A stretch of DNA of 64,000 nt from RYN-428 sp035551995 (GTDB lineage Bacteria; Planctomycetota; Phycisphaerae; Tepidisphaerales; Tepidisphaeraceae): positions 62,001-126,000 of the forward strand of contig DASZME010000009.1 in NCBI GenBank assembly GCA_035551995.1. The letters run 5' to 3'. The position numbers and the translations under genes are program-made. Under the pieces are notes generated by a model, which did no database searches, was not told where the DNA came from, and saw only the letters and a list, made by a program, of their open reading frames with translations. Shown piece after piece: positions 16,049-25,482 of the stretch (positions within the stretch are counted from its first letter, which is position 1; the number at the start of each line of letters is the position of its first letter).

Positions 16049-16304
16049 TCGTTGTTCCTCCCATGATGTAAGAAAGGCCGGGCGAGGGGGCAATTCCCTC
16101 CGCGACGGATTTGGACGAGCCGACTGCGGACGATATTGCCGCGCCGGTGAATACCCTTCCACTTATATATACGGGATAAACTGGCCAACACAAACATTTT
16201 CGGAATTTTTGACGGCGCGAAGTCATTGGCGCTTCGTCCGCTCGCTTCCGGCGCGGCCGGATCGCGTATACAATCCCCGCCGCGTGAATAGGAGTTCATC
16301 GAAC

Positions 16305-17291
16305 GTGAGCGATCAAAACAAGATCTTGCGAGTCGGCATCGTCGGCATCAGTGGTTACGGCGGCGGCGAGGCGCTTCGGCTGTGTGCGTCTCATCCCAAT
16401 TTCCGCGTCGTCTACGCCGCCGGCGAAAGCAGCGCGGGACAGGCCCTGATCGAGCGATTTCCCGGCGTATCCGCCCAACTCGCCGATCTCAAAATCGAAA
16501 AATGGGACCCCGCCGCCCTTCCGGAATTGGACGTGCTGTTCGCGTCCCTCCCCTCCGGCGATTCCAAACAGGCCCTGGCGATGGTTCGCGCGACGACGCG
16601 CATCGTCGATGTCGGCGGAGACCACCGCTTCGTCGAAGGTTGGACCTACGGCCTGGCCGACGTGTGGCCCCAGAAAATGCGCGGCGCCACCCGCGTGGCA
16701 AACCCCGGCTGCTATCCCGCCGCGTCCCTGGCGGCGCTGGCGCCGTTGATCGCCGCCAGGTTGATCGAGCCGACCGGCATCATCATCGACGCCAAGAGCG
16801 GCGTTAGCGGCGCAGGCCGCGGCGGAGGCGGGACCTTCGGCTACGCCGAGGTGAACGAAGACGTCGCCGCCTATGCCCTGCTCAAGCACGCCCATGTCCC
16901 GGAGATGACCAAGGCGCTGTCGCAGTTGCACGGATCGCCGGCGTCGATCACGTTTACGCCGCACCTGGTTCCGATGACGCGCGGCATTCTTTCCACCTGT
17001 TACGGCCGAGGCAACGCGACGACCGAGACTTGCGTCGAAGCCGCCAGATTATTTTACAAAAATCGGCCGTTCGTGCGCGTGTTGGATAAGCCGCCGCACA
17101 GCAAGTGGGCGACGGGATCGAATTTCGTCTATGTCTCCTACCACGGTGATCCCGATCGCGGCGTGACGACGGCGCTCGGCGCCATCGACAACCTCGGCAA
17201 AGGCGCCGCGGGGCAGGCGGTGCAAAACGCCAATCTAATGCTGGGGCTCGAGGAGACGGCGGGTTTGCAAGGGGCGCCGATGTGGCCATGA
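16305..17291 (+). CDS. argC: N-acetyl-gamma-glutamyl-phosphate reductase
   Basis: 328 residues, close to the normal ArgC length. It catalyses NADPH-dependent reduction of N-acetylglutamyl phosphate to the semialdehyde in arginine synthesis, in the cytosol. The N-terminal Rossmann motif is VGIVGISGYGGGEALRL. The active-site cysteine is C136 in VANPGCYPAA, followed by the ArgC signature SGVSGAGRGGG, HVPEM and HLVPMTRGI. I choose the GTG at 16305 because GGAG lies ten bases upstream and residue 8 onward matches the family start; the open frame extends further upstream without support. No other arg genes are nearby. It is divergent from the HAF-repeat gene. Confidence 0.95.
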   Translation: MSDQNKILRVGIVGISGYGGGEALRLCASHPNFRVVYAAGESSAGQALIERFPGVSAQLADLKIEKWDPAALPELDVLFASLPSGDSKQALAMVRATTRIVDVGGDHRFVEGWTYGLADVWPQKMRGATRVANPGCYPAASLAALAPLIAARLIEPTGIIIDAKSGVSGAGRGGGGTFGYAEVNEDVAAYALLKHAHVPEMTKALSQLHGSPASITFTPHLVPMTRGILSTCYGRGNATTETCVEAARLFYKNRPFVRVLDKPPHSKWATGSNFVYVSYHGDPDRGVTTALGAIDNLGKGAAGQAVQNANLMLGLEETAGLQGAPMWP

Positions 17292-17560
17292 ACGCGGCGC
17301 AACGTGGAAGTTCTTGCCGGGCTCGGGAGACAATGGGTTTGCAAGAAGCGCCTTCGCCGCGTTGACGACCAGATCGAGCATGATGTGCGGCCGCGAGCCG
17401 AATCGGTGGCGTTTACCACCGTCCGGCGCGGTTTGGGGCGATGGGGAGGAGCCGAGCAGAAAAATGCAGGCTGGGATCAACCCCACCTTTTCTGAGCGGA
17501 GTATTCCCGCGGAGAACGTGGCATCGTGGTTGCTGCGGATACAAGTCGAAGGGAACCTTT

Positions 17561-18517
17561 ATGGAGACAAATCGCCAGTGCGTCGTTGTGCTCGGTATCG
17601 CCGCGATGTTCGGACTGGCGTCCACGCATACGCAGGGGGCGGAGGTGCAGAAAGCCGGCGTGGCCGCCGTCCCCGCCCCGTCCGCCGCCGCTCCGACGGG
17701 CGCCGCGCATCCAAACGGCGTCGGGAATGCGGCTCCGCCGGCGAACACGGCGGCCGAGCATGCCGGAGCAAATGGAACGGCCGGCGCCACGCGCATGCAC
17801 GAGCGCCGAAATTCCGAGCGTGCGGCACGAACGGTCTATGTTCCCGGCTATGGCTATGCCAACTGGACCGGCGACTACAATACGCCGTGGTGGAACACGC
17901 CGGGAACGTGGTACGCCAACGGCGATTACCAACAGTCGCCGGACAACACGGGCGCCGCCGCCCCTGCCGTTCCGTCTCCTCGGGTTCAACAGGAAGAAGC
18001 GGCTCGCGCGGAGATGATGGCGGCTCGCGCACGACTCTCGCGCGATTTTGAGTCCAAAGATAACGTGCGATCGGCGCTTGGCGCCGTTCAACAGGCTGAA
18101 CACGATTATGACGGCGCCGTCGCCGATTTGACACGCCGGCTCGCACAAGACCCTGCGTATGCCGAAGCGGAGGCCCAGAAGGAAAAAGACGCGCAAAAGG
18201 TCGCCGCCGCCCGCGCCGACGCCCGGCGCCCCGCTCCCGTTATCATTCCCGGCGCAGCCACTCAAGCGGCGCCGATTTCACAAAAAGTCGTGAATGCCGC
18301 CGAGCAGAAACTCAATGCCGCTTCGCTGGTCACGGCCATTCTGGCCGAGCGTGAACGATCGGATCCTGCCGTAAAGAATGCCAGGGAAAAGTTGGACGCG
18401 GCGACGGAGCGGTTGAACGGCATGAAAGACAATTTCGACGCGGCGCTCAAAGCCGATCCCCAGTGGCAGGCCGCCAGTCAAAAGCTCGATGCCGCCCGAG
18501 CAAGCGTATCGCCGTAG
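17561..18517 (+). CDS. Secreted Ala-rich coiled-coil protein, unknown function
   Basis: 318 residues beginning METNRQCVVVLGIAAMFGLA with a signal-peptide cut expected after THTQGA. A low-complexity Ala/Pro/Gly segment follows, then a Tyr/Trp/Asn-rich stretch (VPGYGYANWTGDYNTPWWN), and from about residue 140 a long helical coiled coil with repeated VRSALGAVQQAEHDYD-like and VKNAREKLDAATERL-like units. It is likely periplasmic. I recognise no family. It is in line with argC but 269 bases downstream, so a separate promoter is likely. A longer open frame upstream of 17561 lacks a leader-like start. Confidence 0.65.
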   Translation: METNRQCVVVLGIAAMFGLASTHTQGAEVQKAGVAAVPAPSAAAPTGAAHPNGVGNAAPPANTAAEHAGANGTAGATRMHERRNSERAARTVYVPGYGYANWTGDYNTPWWNTPGTWYANGDYQQSPDNTGAAAPAVPSPRVQQEEAARAEMMAARARLSRDFESKDNVRSALGAVQQAEHDYDGAVADLTRRLAQDPAYAEAEAQKEKDAQKVAAARADARRPAPVIIPGAATQAAPISQKVVNAAEQKLNAASLVTAILAERERSDPAVKNAREKLDAATERLNGMKDNFDAALKADPQWQAASQKLDAARASVSP

Positions 18518-18802
18518 GCCGCGGACCGACGGAAACAGCAGCGATCTTCGTCGAGAAAACCGGCGGATGAGGGTCGGGGCCTCTGCGTCTCAGCCGGCAG
18601 ACGCGCTGATCGTTTCTAGAAGACGTCGAAACCACTTGGTTAAAATGTCGGAATTTGACAGCACAAAAAATCCGCGCATTACGCTCATCGCGATCACTTG
18701 ACCGGCACGCCGCGGAAGCTTAGCTTATCGCGGGCTGGTTCGGAGAACCGGCCACCAACTTGCACCTCCGCTCAAGCGGATCATATTAAAGTGAGGTCAC
18801 GG

Positions 18803-19810
18803 ATGGCCAGAAGTAAGCATGCCGCGGCGTTGTTTGAAGTCATGTCTGGACCGAAAAAGGGAAATACATCGCGAAGCCAGCTTTCGATGCGAACGCCCAA
18901 TTGGTGGTTCAAAACCCACGCCGATCCGCAAACGGCCGCGGTGATCGATCCGAATGATCCCACGACCACGCCCATCAAATCGCCGTTGATTGCCCCGCGG
19001 ATCGCCGCGGTGGAAGAGCCCGAGCGGGCATCCCCCGCCGCACGTCAGGCGACGCCTGTCGCTCGTCCCAAACGCGATTTAATCGATCCAACTCGTCCCG
19101 TCGCCGCGACCCGGAATCCCGCCGACGGCTCGCGGGCGCTGCAGTTCGATCGTGTTCGCCATGAGGTCAAACTTCGGTTGCCGCTGGCGCATGCGGTAGT
19201 CGGCGGCTTTGCCGTGGTTGTCGTTGTGGGGCTGGCGTATGTGATGGGAAAGCATCAATCGACCGCCGGTTTGGAGTTGGTCACCACCGAGACTTCGCCG
19301 GCGCTGTCGACCGACGTGCCACGCACGGCCTTGGCCCAGCCGGGCGTGCTGGACGTGAACCGTCCGAAGCTTCGGCCTTCGAGCGGCGGCGGGTCGGCTT
19401 CGACGGGCGGGCCGCACATATCCGTTGCCGCGACACACGTTCGCGATCATGATTTCACGTCCACGTTACCGGTGGCGAATAATGCCCAGGGGATGCACGT
19501 GGCGCCGCGACCGGCGTCCATCAACGGGCCGCGGACCATCGGGCTCAATTACGTCGTCGCCCAATGTTATCCGAGCGAGCAGGTCGCCAACGACGCCCGA
19601 GACTTCCTCGTGAAGAACGGCATCCCGTCCACCGTCGAGAAGGGATGCAGTTGGGCGCCGAAATGGTATAGCGTCGTCACGACCCGCGGCTTTGAGCATA
19701 TCCACACCTCCGAGTGCGAAACTTTTCAAAGCCAAATCGAAAGGCTCGGCGATAAATTCGCCGGCAATGGACTCAAGCGTTTTGAGCCGATGCTGGTGAG
19801 TTGGAAATAA
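18803..19810 (+). CDS. Single-pass membrane protein with SPOR-like C-terminal domain
   Basis: 335 residues. The N-terminus MARSKHAAALFEVMSGPKKG is basic and looks helical. A long disordered stretch leads to a membrane helix near residue 135 (VVGGFAVVVVVGLAYVMG), then another linker, and a roughly 90-residue folded end (IGLNYVVAQCYPSEQVANDA, LVKNGIPSTVEKG, then FQSQIERLGDKFAG). The closing domain has the strand-helix-strand pattern of SPOR domains, which bind denuded peptidoglycan at division sites. The start is fixed by GAGGT six bases before the ATG at 18803. Its placement suggests a type II bitopic envelope protein. The SPOR assignment is by pattern only. Confidence 0.65.
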   Translation: MARSKHAAALFEVMSGPKKGNTSRSQLSMRTPNWWFKTHADPQTAAVIDPNDPTTTPIKSPLIAPRIAAVEEPERASPAARQATPVARPKRDLIDPTRPVAATRNPADGSRALQFDRVRHEVKLRLPLAHAVVGGFAVVVVVGLAYVMGKHQSTAGLELVTTETSPALSTDVPRTALAQPGVLDVNRPKLRPSSGGGSASTGGPHISVAATHVRDHDFTSTLPVANNAQGMHVAPRPASINGPRTIGLNYVVAQCYPSEQVANDARDFLVKNGIPSTVEKGCSWAPKWYSVVTTRGFEHIHTSECETFQSQIERLGDKFAGNGLKRFEPMLVSWK

Positions 19811-20041
19811 GTTTCCATTCGTCCACGAAATAGGTTTTTGATTTAGATCGCGCTTAAGAGAGGTGTGGTGGCGGCGCGGAAATTATGGGACGCTGGTTTT
19901 TCTGAATCCGCATGATTACAATCTGTCCGTTACCTCGCGGGCGAGGAGGGTCGATGTTGATGACCTCCAGGCCAACTGAACGATCGATTGCCGCCGCGGC
20001 TTGGCTACAAGTCGCTGCACAGGGAAGGTTCAGACAGCCCT

Positions 20042-20734
20042 ATGAAGCACCACACCGCACAGGTTCCGCCTTCACTGGCCACTATCGGCCAAGGCATCGG
20101 CGTCACGGCGCTGAATGCCAACGTTCTTGTTCTCAATAAGTTTTACCAGGCGATTCGGGTTATTAATGTCCGGCGGGCTTTTTCGCTGCTTTGCCGCGAG
20201 CTGGCCGAGGTGGTCCACATCGAGACCGACGCCTCGGGCCACAGCAGTTGGCAAAATTTCGACTTCATCAGCTGGCAGGAATTGTCGGTTTTGAAGAAGG
20301 AGTTCGAGCCGGACCAGCACGATTGGATCCACACGGTGCGATTTCAGATCGCGGTGCCGCGGATCATCCGCCTGCTTGGCTACGACAAGCTTCCCCGGCA
20401 GGACGTCAAGTTCAACCGCCGCAACATCTACGCCCGCGACGGCAGCCGCTGCCAGTATTGCGGAAAGAAGATGCCGACGACGGATTTGTCGCTCGACCAC
20501 GTCATCCCCAAGAGCCAAAACGGCAAGACCAGCTGGGACAACATCGTCTGTTGCTGCATCAAGTGCAACGTGAAAAAAGGCGGCCGCACGCCCGAGCAGG
20601 CGCACATGCACCTGATCACCAAGCCGATCAAGCCCAAGCGCAGCCCCGTCATCAACATCCGCCTGGCCGATGAGCGATACGGGAGTTGGAAGCAATTCCT
20701 TGATAACGCGTATTGGTCGGTGGAATTGAAATAG
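20042..20734 (+). CDS. HNH endonuclease family protein
   Basis: 230 residues. The N-terminal half (VLVLNKFYQAIRVINVRRAF) is the standard lead-in of the HNH group that is widespread in Planctomycetes, cyanobacteria and myxobacteria. The HNH core has two zinc-binding CxxC pairs (CQYCGKK and CIKCNVKKGG) around LSLDHVIPKSQNG, where D and H of LDH are catalytic and metal-binding. Length and context (no intron or phage genes beside it) favour a resident housekeeping or repair nuclease rather than a homing enzyme. I start it at the ATG at 20042, where family similarity begins soon after; the ribosome site is weak. Confidence 0.85.
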   Translation: MKHHTAQVPPSLATIGQGIGVTALNANVLVLNKFYQAIRVINVRRAFSLLCRELAEVVHIETDASGHSSWQNFDFISWQELSVLKKEFEPDQHDWIHTVRFQIAVPRIIRLLGYDKLPRQDVKFNRRNIYARDGSRCQYCGKKMPTTDLSLDHVIPKSQNGKTSWDNIVCCCIKCNVKKGGRTPEQAHMHLITKPIKPKRSPVINIRLADERYGSWKQFLDNAYWSVELK

Positions 20735-20764
20735 AGCGCTGCTCCTGCTCAGGTTGCTGGGATG

Positions 20765-20810
20765 GTTCCTGCGTTGAGCGGCCCCGCTTGCGGAGCGTTT
20801 TCTCGACACG
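20765..20810 (+). repeat. REP-like intergenic palindrome, copy A
   Basis: The core GTTGAGCGGCCCCGCTTGCG with a short GC stem (CCCCGC, TT, GCGGAG) matches three other intergenic copies in this window at 36570, 40730 and 47741. Consensus order: GTTTCTGCGTTTAGCGG, CCCCGCTTGCGGGG, then CGTTTTTCGCGA. Confidence 0.65.
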
Positions 20811-20891
20811 CTCGCTACATCAGCCCCGGAAATGTTCGCACAATCCGCATCGCGACTTTTCCGCGTTGGATGATACATAAACGAATTTCGC

Positions 20892-20939
20892 GCGAAGCGG
20901 ATCGTGATTCGTTGGACTAACGAATCCGGAGCGCTTCGC
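20892..20939. terminator. Long imperfect hairpin between convergent genes
   Basis: Outer arms GCGAAGCG and CGCTTCGC, and inner arms GATTCGTT and AACGAATC around a five-base loop. It lies between the convergent HNH nuclease and aldolase genes. There is only a short T stretch beyond it on the plus strand, so termination activity is likely but not certain. Confidence 0.5.
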
Positions 20940-20950
20940 ACCACATTTTC

Positions 20951-21730
20951 TTACGCTGAGTTCCCACTCCTAAACCGCGCCGCCAGTTGTTCGGTGTGGC
21001 GGGCAAGCAGATTTAAATCGCTTCCCACCGCCACGAACGTCGCCCCGAGACTTAGCCAATGCCTGGCGTCCGCTTCGAGCGGCGCGAGGATTCCCGCGGC
21101 TTTTCCCGCTTTGCCAATCCGGTCAATCCCATTTGCGATCGCCTCGCGAACCGATGAATTGGCGATGTCGCCGATATGGCCCATCGACGCGGCCAGGTCG
21201 CTGGGACCGATGAACAATCCGTCGACGCCGGGAACGGCGGCGATCTCCTCGAGACGCTCCAGAGCGGCGGCTGTCTCGAGCTGAACCAGCACGCACATGT
21301 CGTCATTGGCGCGCTGGAAATAACCCTTGTCGCGCGCCCATCGATTCGCGCGATGAATCGACGCCACGCCGCGCACGCCGGCGGGCGGGTAGCGCGTGGC
21401 GGCGACCGCGGCGCGAGCCTCCTCCGCGGATTGCACATACGGGATCAGCAGATTCCGCACGCCCGCGTCCAGGTAACGCTTGATGAGCACCGTATCGTTC
21501 CACGGCGGCCGAACCACCGCCGCCGCCGTCGCCGTGGCCATCGCCTGTAATTGGCCGATGATCGTCGGCAACTCATTGGGCGCATGCTCGGCGTCGATCA
21601 AAAGCCAGTCAAACCCCGCCCCCGCGCAAACCTCGACGGCGATGGCGCTGCACAGGCTGGACCATAAGCCGATCTGCGCCCGGCCGTCGCGCAACGCCTG
21701 CTTGAACGAATTTGTCGTTTGCGATTCCAT
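20951..21730 (-). CDS. HpcH/HpaI-family aldolase
   Basis: 259 residues, the usual length for class II pyruvate aldolases of the HpcH/HpaI family, which split 4-hydroxy-2-oxo acids into pyruvate and an aldehyde with a divalent metal. Signatures: GLWSSLCSAIAVEVCAGAGF, DWLLIDAEHAPNE, the metal ligand Glu in VLVQLETAAA, and Asp in GLFIGPSDLAASMG. It is cytosolic. It begins 28 bases after the stop of the di-haem cytochrome gene and may share its transcript, though no pathway link is apparent. Family members called 2-keto-3-deoxy-sugar-acid aldolase are equally possible. Confidence 0.88.
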   Translation of the reverse strand: MESQTTNSFKQALRDGRAQIGLWSSLCSAIAVEVCAGAGFDWLLIDAEHAPNELPTIIGQLQAMATATAAAVVRPPWNDTVLIKRYLDAGVRNLLIPYVQSAEEARAAVAATRYPPAGVRGVASIHRANRWARDKGYFQRANDDMCVLVQLETAAALERLEEIAAVPGVDGLFIGPSDLAASMGHIGDIANSSVREAIANGIDRIGKAGKAAGILAPLEADARHWLSLGATFVAVGSDLNLLARHTEQLAARFRSGNSA

Positions 21731-21758
21731 GTTCTTCCTGGGGCGGTCGAAGCGCCTC

Positions 21759-23603
21759 TTAACGCTCGATCTTCTTCATTCCAAGCGCTCTGGCCTGCGG
21801 TTCGGGATCTTCATAGGGCAGACACTTGAGGAACGCGACCAGGTCGCCGATCTGCGGCCCGGAGAGTTGGCTGGTCTGGCCGTGACGGTCGTCGTGATTG
21901 GCGGTCGTCAATACGTCTTCCAGGGTGGCGGCTTTGCCGTGATGCAGGTAGGGCGCGGTTTTGTAAATGCCCAGAAGCGTCGGCGTGTCGTAAGCCGACC
22001 CCTTGAGTTCCGTAGGATCATCCGCGCCGGTGCCGACGTCGTGGCGGAGAATCGTTTCGCGCGGCGTGGAATCGGTGAGAAACGGGCCGCTATGACAACT
22101 GGCGCACATCGTCCGCTTCGAGAAGAAAATCTCGCGGCCGCGTTTTGCCGGTTCGCTCAAGCCGCCCCGGGCATAGGGGCTGATCTGAACCGCGTGCGTG
22201 TTGCTGTAAGCGGCCAGTGCGTCAAGCCCGGCGGAAAGCCCCTTGTTGGGCAGGCCCAGCGCCGGATTGATCAGCCCGCGAACAAGGCCGCGCCCCTGCA
22301 TCAGCGGGCCGCGAATGGTGTGTTCAAATTCCTGCACTTCGTCGCGATCGGCCGACCAGTGCAGCGGATGCGTCCATGCCATGCCCGCCAGCGACGGCGT
22401 ATTGCGAAGGCCTTCGGGATTCTGCCAGGTGCGGCCGTCGGTTTCGCCGTCGGGATGACAACTCGCGCAGGAAATCCAGCGCCGGCCGACCATCGGCTGA
22501 AGGGCCGTGTAAAACAATTTTTTGCCGAGAAGGATTTCGGCGCCCAGGGGGTTTTCGGCCACCTGAATCGTGGCCCGCCTGGCCAGCGTATCCGTGTCGT
22601 ACGCGACCACGTTAAAGTCCAGCGCGTCGTAAACGTAAAATGTTTTGTTGTCCGGCGACACGCGCACGGCCCTCGGATTGGCGCCAAGCTGCAACGTCGC
22701 CCGATAGCGCAGTTCACGATAATCGTCGTCCACGACTTCGCACGCGAACAGATCGTTGGTCCCGCTAAACACGACGAAAAAACGCGTCCCATCCGGCGAA
22801 ATCGCGACCTCCCACGGATTGGCGGTCACGTATGTGCCGATGAAACTATCCATCGGGAAACGCGATCGGCGCTTATCGCTCGAAGCACCGGCCGGCTTGG
22901 TATCGAGCACGGTTACGTAGGGAAAAATCGATCCTTCGCCCTGCGCGCGTTCGACCGCCGACCGGATGTGCGAAAGGTATGCCTTGCTTCGCGTGGGATG
23001 AAGCGTGATCTGACGCGAAAGATTATCGCTGGACGTGCCGGGCCAGCGGTCGATCGTTTTGCCCGTGGCCACGTCGATGGCCAAAACGGCGGCGGTATAA
23101 AACTCGGTGACATAGAGGCGCGAGTCGTCGCCAGCGATGGCGATCCCTCGCGCAAACGGCCCGGCGGTGAACGTTCGCCGTACCGCATGCGATGCGGCGT
23201 CGATCTCCACCACCTGGCCGGGATAGCTCAGCGTCACATAAACTCGCCGCCCGCCCGAATCGCCGACGACGCCGTACGGCTCATCGAAAACCGCCGTCTG
23301 CCCGAGCGTCTTTCCGCTGTCGGCGTCGAGAAAAACGACTTTGGCGTCATGATAAACCGCGACCGCCAGGCAATGGCCGGCGCCGAGAAAACTGACCCCC
23401 TCGGGGGCATGGCCGACTTGTGTTTCCCGCAATTTTTTGTTCGTCGCCAGATCGACGATCGTCACGCTGCCGCTGTCGCGATTCGAGCAGGCCAGCAAAG
23501 TTCCGTCGGCGGAAATGTCCATCAAGCTGTTGGACGAACCGGCGAAAAGGGCCGGCGCCCAAAACAGACCAACCACGAAAAACAGGCACGGGAGTTTCAT
23601 CAT
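21759..23603 (-). CDS. YVTN-type beta-propeller fused to di-haem cytochrome c peroxidase-like domain
   Basis: 614 residues with a signal peptide (MMKLPCLFFVVGLFWAPALF). Residues about 25-350 form a beta-propeller of YVTN-type repeats (GTLLACSNRDSGSVTIVDLA, RVYVTLSYPGQVVEID). The C-terminal part has two c-type haem sites, CASCHPDGETDG and CASCHSGPFLTD, and the motifs NTPSLAGMAWTHPLHW and YDTPTLLGIYKTAPYLHHG typical of MauG/di-haem peroxidase relatives. It is probably periplasmic and electron-accepting. The same composite architecture is common in Planctomycetes. Substrate unknown. Confidence 0.88.
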   Translation of the reverse strand: MMKLPCLFFVVGLFWAPALFAGSSNSLMDISADGTLLACSNRDSGSVTIVDLATNKKLRETQVGHAPEGVSFLGAGHCLAVAVYHDAKVVFLDADSGKTLGQTAVFDEPYGVVGDSGGRRVYVTLSYPGQVVEIDAASHAVRRTFTAGPFARGIAIAGDDSRLYVTEFYTAAVLAIDVATGKTIDRWPGTSSDNLSRQITLHPTRSKAYLSHIRSAVERAQGEGSIFPYVTVLDTKPAGASSDKRRSRFPMDSFIGTYVTANPWEVAISPDGTRFFVVFSGTNDLFACEVVDDDYRELRYRATLQLGANPRAVRVSPDNKTFYVYDALDFNVVAYDTDTLARRATIQVAENPLGAEILLGKKLFYTALQPMVGRRWISCASCHPDGETDGRTWQNPEGLRNTPSLAGMAWTHPLHWSADRDEVQEFEHTIRGPLMQGRGLVRGLINPALGLPNKGLSAGLDALAAYSNTHAVQISPYARGGLSEPAKRGREIFFSKRTMCASCHSGPFLTDSTPRETILRHDVGTGADDPTELKGSAYDTPTLLGIYKTAPYLHHGKAATLEDVLTTANHDDRHGQTSQLSGPQIGDLVAFLKCLPYEDPEPQARALGMKKIER

Positions 23604-23712
23604 GGATATCGGGAATCTTTGAATGACCGGTAGCGCCGCCGGCTGGCCCCTTCTCTCGTGGACGGACAGGGCGCAAACCCCCGCGCTACACGTATTTCAA
23701 AGGCTCTCATCT

Positions 23713-23746
23713 GAAAAAGGCCCGCCTTCGTCGCGAAGGCGGGCCT
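23713..23746 (-). terminator. Strong Rho-independent terminator
   Basis: A 13-base perfect GC-rich stem (AGGCCCGCCTTCG and complement) with a three-base loop, followed on the minus strand by a T5 run. It sits 25 bases after the stop of the thioredoxin-like gene and ends that transcript. Confidence 0.85.
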
Positions 23747-23770
23747 GATGCTCGGCGGGAAAGATCAAAA

Positions 23771-24319
23771 TCAATTGAGGATTTTGCTCGTGTCGGCGGC
23801 GATTTTCGCCACATCGCCGTCGCTCAGCTTACCGGCCGCGAAAGCGTGATTCACTTCGACCCGGCTCTTGTTCCACATCAACACCGTCACGGCGGCGTCC
23901 TTGGAAATTTTGTATTCGGGAGGACCGGCGGCGCCGTCAAAGACCGTCAGCGGGACGTTCTTGATGTGCTTGTCGGCCGCCAGTTTCGTGAGCTGTTTTG
24001 CGCCGGCGTCGGCGTCTTCGGTGATCAGCACGACGAAGCCGCGCATGTTCTTGTCGGAGTTGCTGCCGACCGTCGCGTCGATCTTCTGCACCAGGCTCTC
24101 CACTTCCGGCGTGATCTCGCGCGTGAAGATGCACGTCACCGGCTTGGCGCCATAGGCGCAGCGGTAACAGAGGCTCGTGCCCTGGTGGGGACCGGTAATA
24201 TCCTTGACGAGAAACGGCGATGTGCTGTCGCCGAGATCCAGGCCGGACTTCACGTCGGCGGCGATGGCCAGGCCGGCGACGACCAGCAGTGCGAACACAG
24301 GCGCGATGAAGCGTTTCAT
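23771..24319 (-). CDS. Secreted thioredoxin-fold-like protein
   Basis: 182 residues with a signal peptide (MKRFIAPVFALLVVAGLAIA). The body starts with a TlpA-like strand and a CxxC in SLCYRCAYGAKPVTCIF, and continues with the alternating pattern of a thioredoxin-like fold (MRGFVVLITEDADAG, VPLTVFDGAAGPPEYKI, VTVLMWNKSRVEVNHAF). Planctomycetes have many such exported proteins of unknown role. I use the ATG at 24319 because the signal peptide begins there; a longer frame to 24412 has no leader. It follows the DsbD N-domain gene by 121 bases, consistent with a thiol-redox theme. Confidence 0.72.
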   Translation of the reverse strand: MKRFIAPVFALLVVAGLAIAADVKSGLDLGDSTSPFLVKDITGPHQGTSLCYRCAYGAKPVTCIFTREITPEVESLVQKIDATVGSNSDKNMRGFVVLITEDADAGAKQLTKLAADKHIKNVPLTVFDGAAGPPEYKISKDAAVTVLMWNKSRVEVNHAFAAGKLSDGDVAKIAADTSKILN

Positions 24320-24440
24320 GGGCGGTCTCCAAAACAATGCGATGAACCGTTCAGCGGCCCGGCGGCGAACGCCGCCTCGGTGGCCACATGATCCGGCAAG
24401 GGATTCGTCCAATATTCAATACCAGAGCGATGACTTCACG

Positions 24441-25319
24441 TTATTCCTTTTTAACGGCGACGGGGATGGCGATTCCATGCCGATTGCCCCTGGCGTCTTT
24501 GTAAACCAGCACGCTGTCGATCTTTCCGCCGGGGATTTGATCCGGCTTATAGATCGTCGGCTTAAATGCGATACGCGTGATCGGGCCGTCCTGCTTGATA
24601 TCGACGTTTTCGACGGCGATCGCCGCGGTGGCGACGGGAAACCATTCGAGCGTCGTCGGCGCCGCTTTCCACTGTACCGTCAGCGCGGGCAGCGGCGCCC
24701 CATCCGCCGCTTTGGCTTGAACGGCGTTCATTATCACCTGCGACGCGTCGGGATTCCCGGTCGAAATCGGCAGGCAATTCCGCCAGGCATCGAACAACGC
24801 CACGTTCGCCGGACCCGCCTTCGCGCCGATCGGCAAAACAATCCGCAATTTCGCCGCCCCTTCGATGCATGCGTCGCTGCACGAAAGCCAGTTGACGTCG
24901 GCCGTGATATTCGCCGCGCCGCTTATCGGCACGCCGGCGGCGACCTTGACGGGAATCATCAGCAGCACGTCATTTTCGTAGCCGAAGGTGACGCTTCCAT
25001 CGTGCTCGATCCTCGTGGGCAGCGGCCACTGAATCTCACCGAAATCAAAACCTATTGGCCCGGCGATTTTGATGCGGGTCGGGTTTCCGAATTCGCCGGG
25101 ATTGATCCAATAGGTGTGATAGCGCGGCGCGATTTTCAATCGTACGCCGAGGGTAAACGTCGAGCCGGGAACGGCGGCGTCGACGTCGGCGAGCAAAGTC
25201 GGCTTAACGATTTCATTGGTGGCGATACGCCCTTGTTCGCCGCGCCCCGACGCGACGAGGCAAAAGCAAATTGCGATGACCGCGAGGGTGGGCATGGCGC
25301 GTAATACGGGGATGGGCAT
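24441..25319 (-). CDS. DsbD N-terminal-domain-like secreted protein
   Basis: 292 residues with an exported start (MPTLAVIAICFCLVASG). Residues about 40-170 match the DsbD N-terminal domain: APRYHTYWINPGEFGNPT, then WLSCSDACIEG, which holds the two cysteines that carry reducing equivalents in DsbD. The electron-transporting membrane domain and thioredoxin domain of full DsbD are absent, so it is a stand-alone periplasmic domain with a C-terminal extension. AAAGGA seven bases before the ATG at 25319 fixes the start. It is upstream of the thioredoxin-like gene and could hand electrons to it. Confidence 0.78.
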   Translation of the reverse strand: MPIPVLRAMPTLAVIAICFCLVASGRGEQGRIATNEIVKPTLLADVDAAVPGSTFTLGVRLKIAPRYHTYWINPGEFGNPTRIKIAGPIGFDFGEIQWPLPTRIEHDGSVTFGYENDVLLMIPVKVAAGVPISGAANITADVNWLSCSDACIEGAAKLRIVLPIGAKAGPANVALFDAWRNCLPISTGNPDASQVIMNAVQAKAADGAPLPALTVQWKAAPTTLEWFPVATAAIAVENVDIKQDGPITRIAFKPTIYKPDQIPGGKIDSVLVYKDARGNRHGIAIPVAVKKE

Positions 25320-25482
25320 GGTCGGTTCCTTTGGCCGCATTATAGATCGTGCATTCGAGAAACCCAAGAAGCGAACATGCCGCCGCCCAGGCGGAGTGAA
25401 TTTTACCCGAATCGTTCACGCGCCCGCAAACATCGACAACATTTCGATCGTGCCGCGATAGATTCAAGCAACGGAGATCAAC

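Noticed and set aside
20042..20734. HNH nuclease as a homing or phage enzyme
   Set aside because: No intron, intein or phage genes adjoin it, and it matches the resident HNH group widespread in planctomycetes.
21480..23633. Plus-strand open frame of 717 codons
   Set aside because: Antisense to the aldolase and the di-haem cytochrome gene, with Arg/Pro-rich shadow composition.
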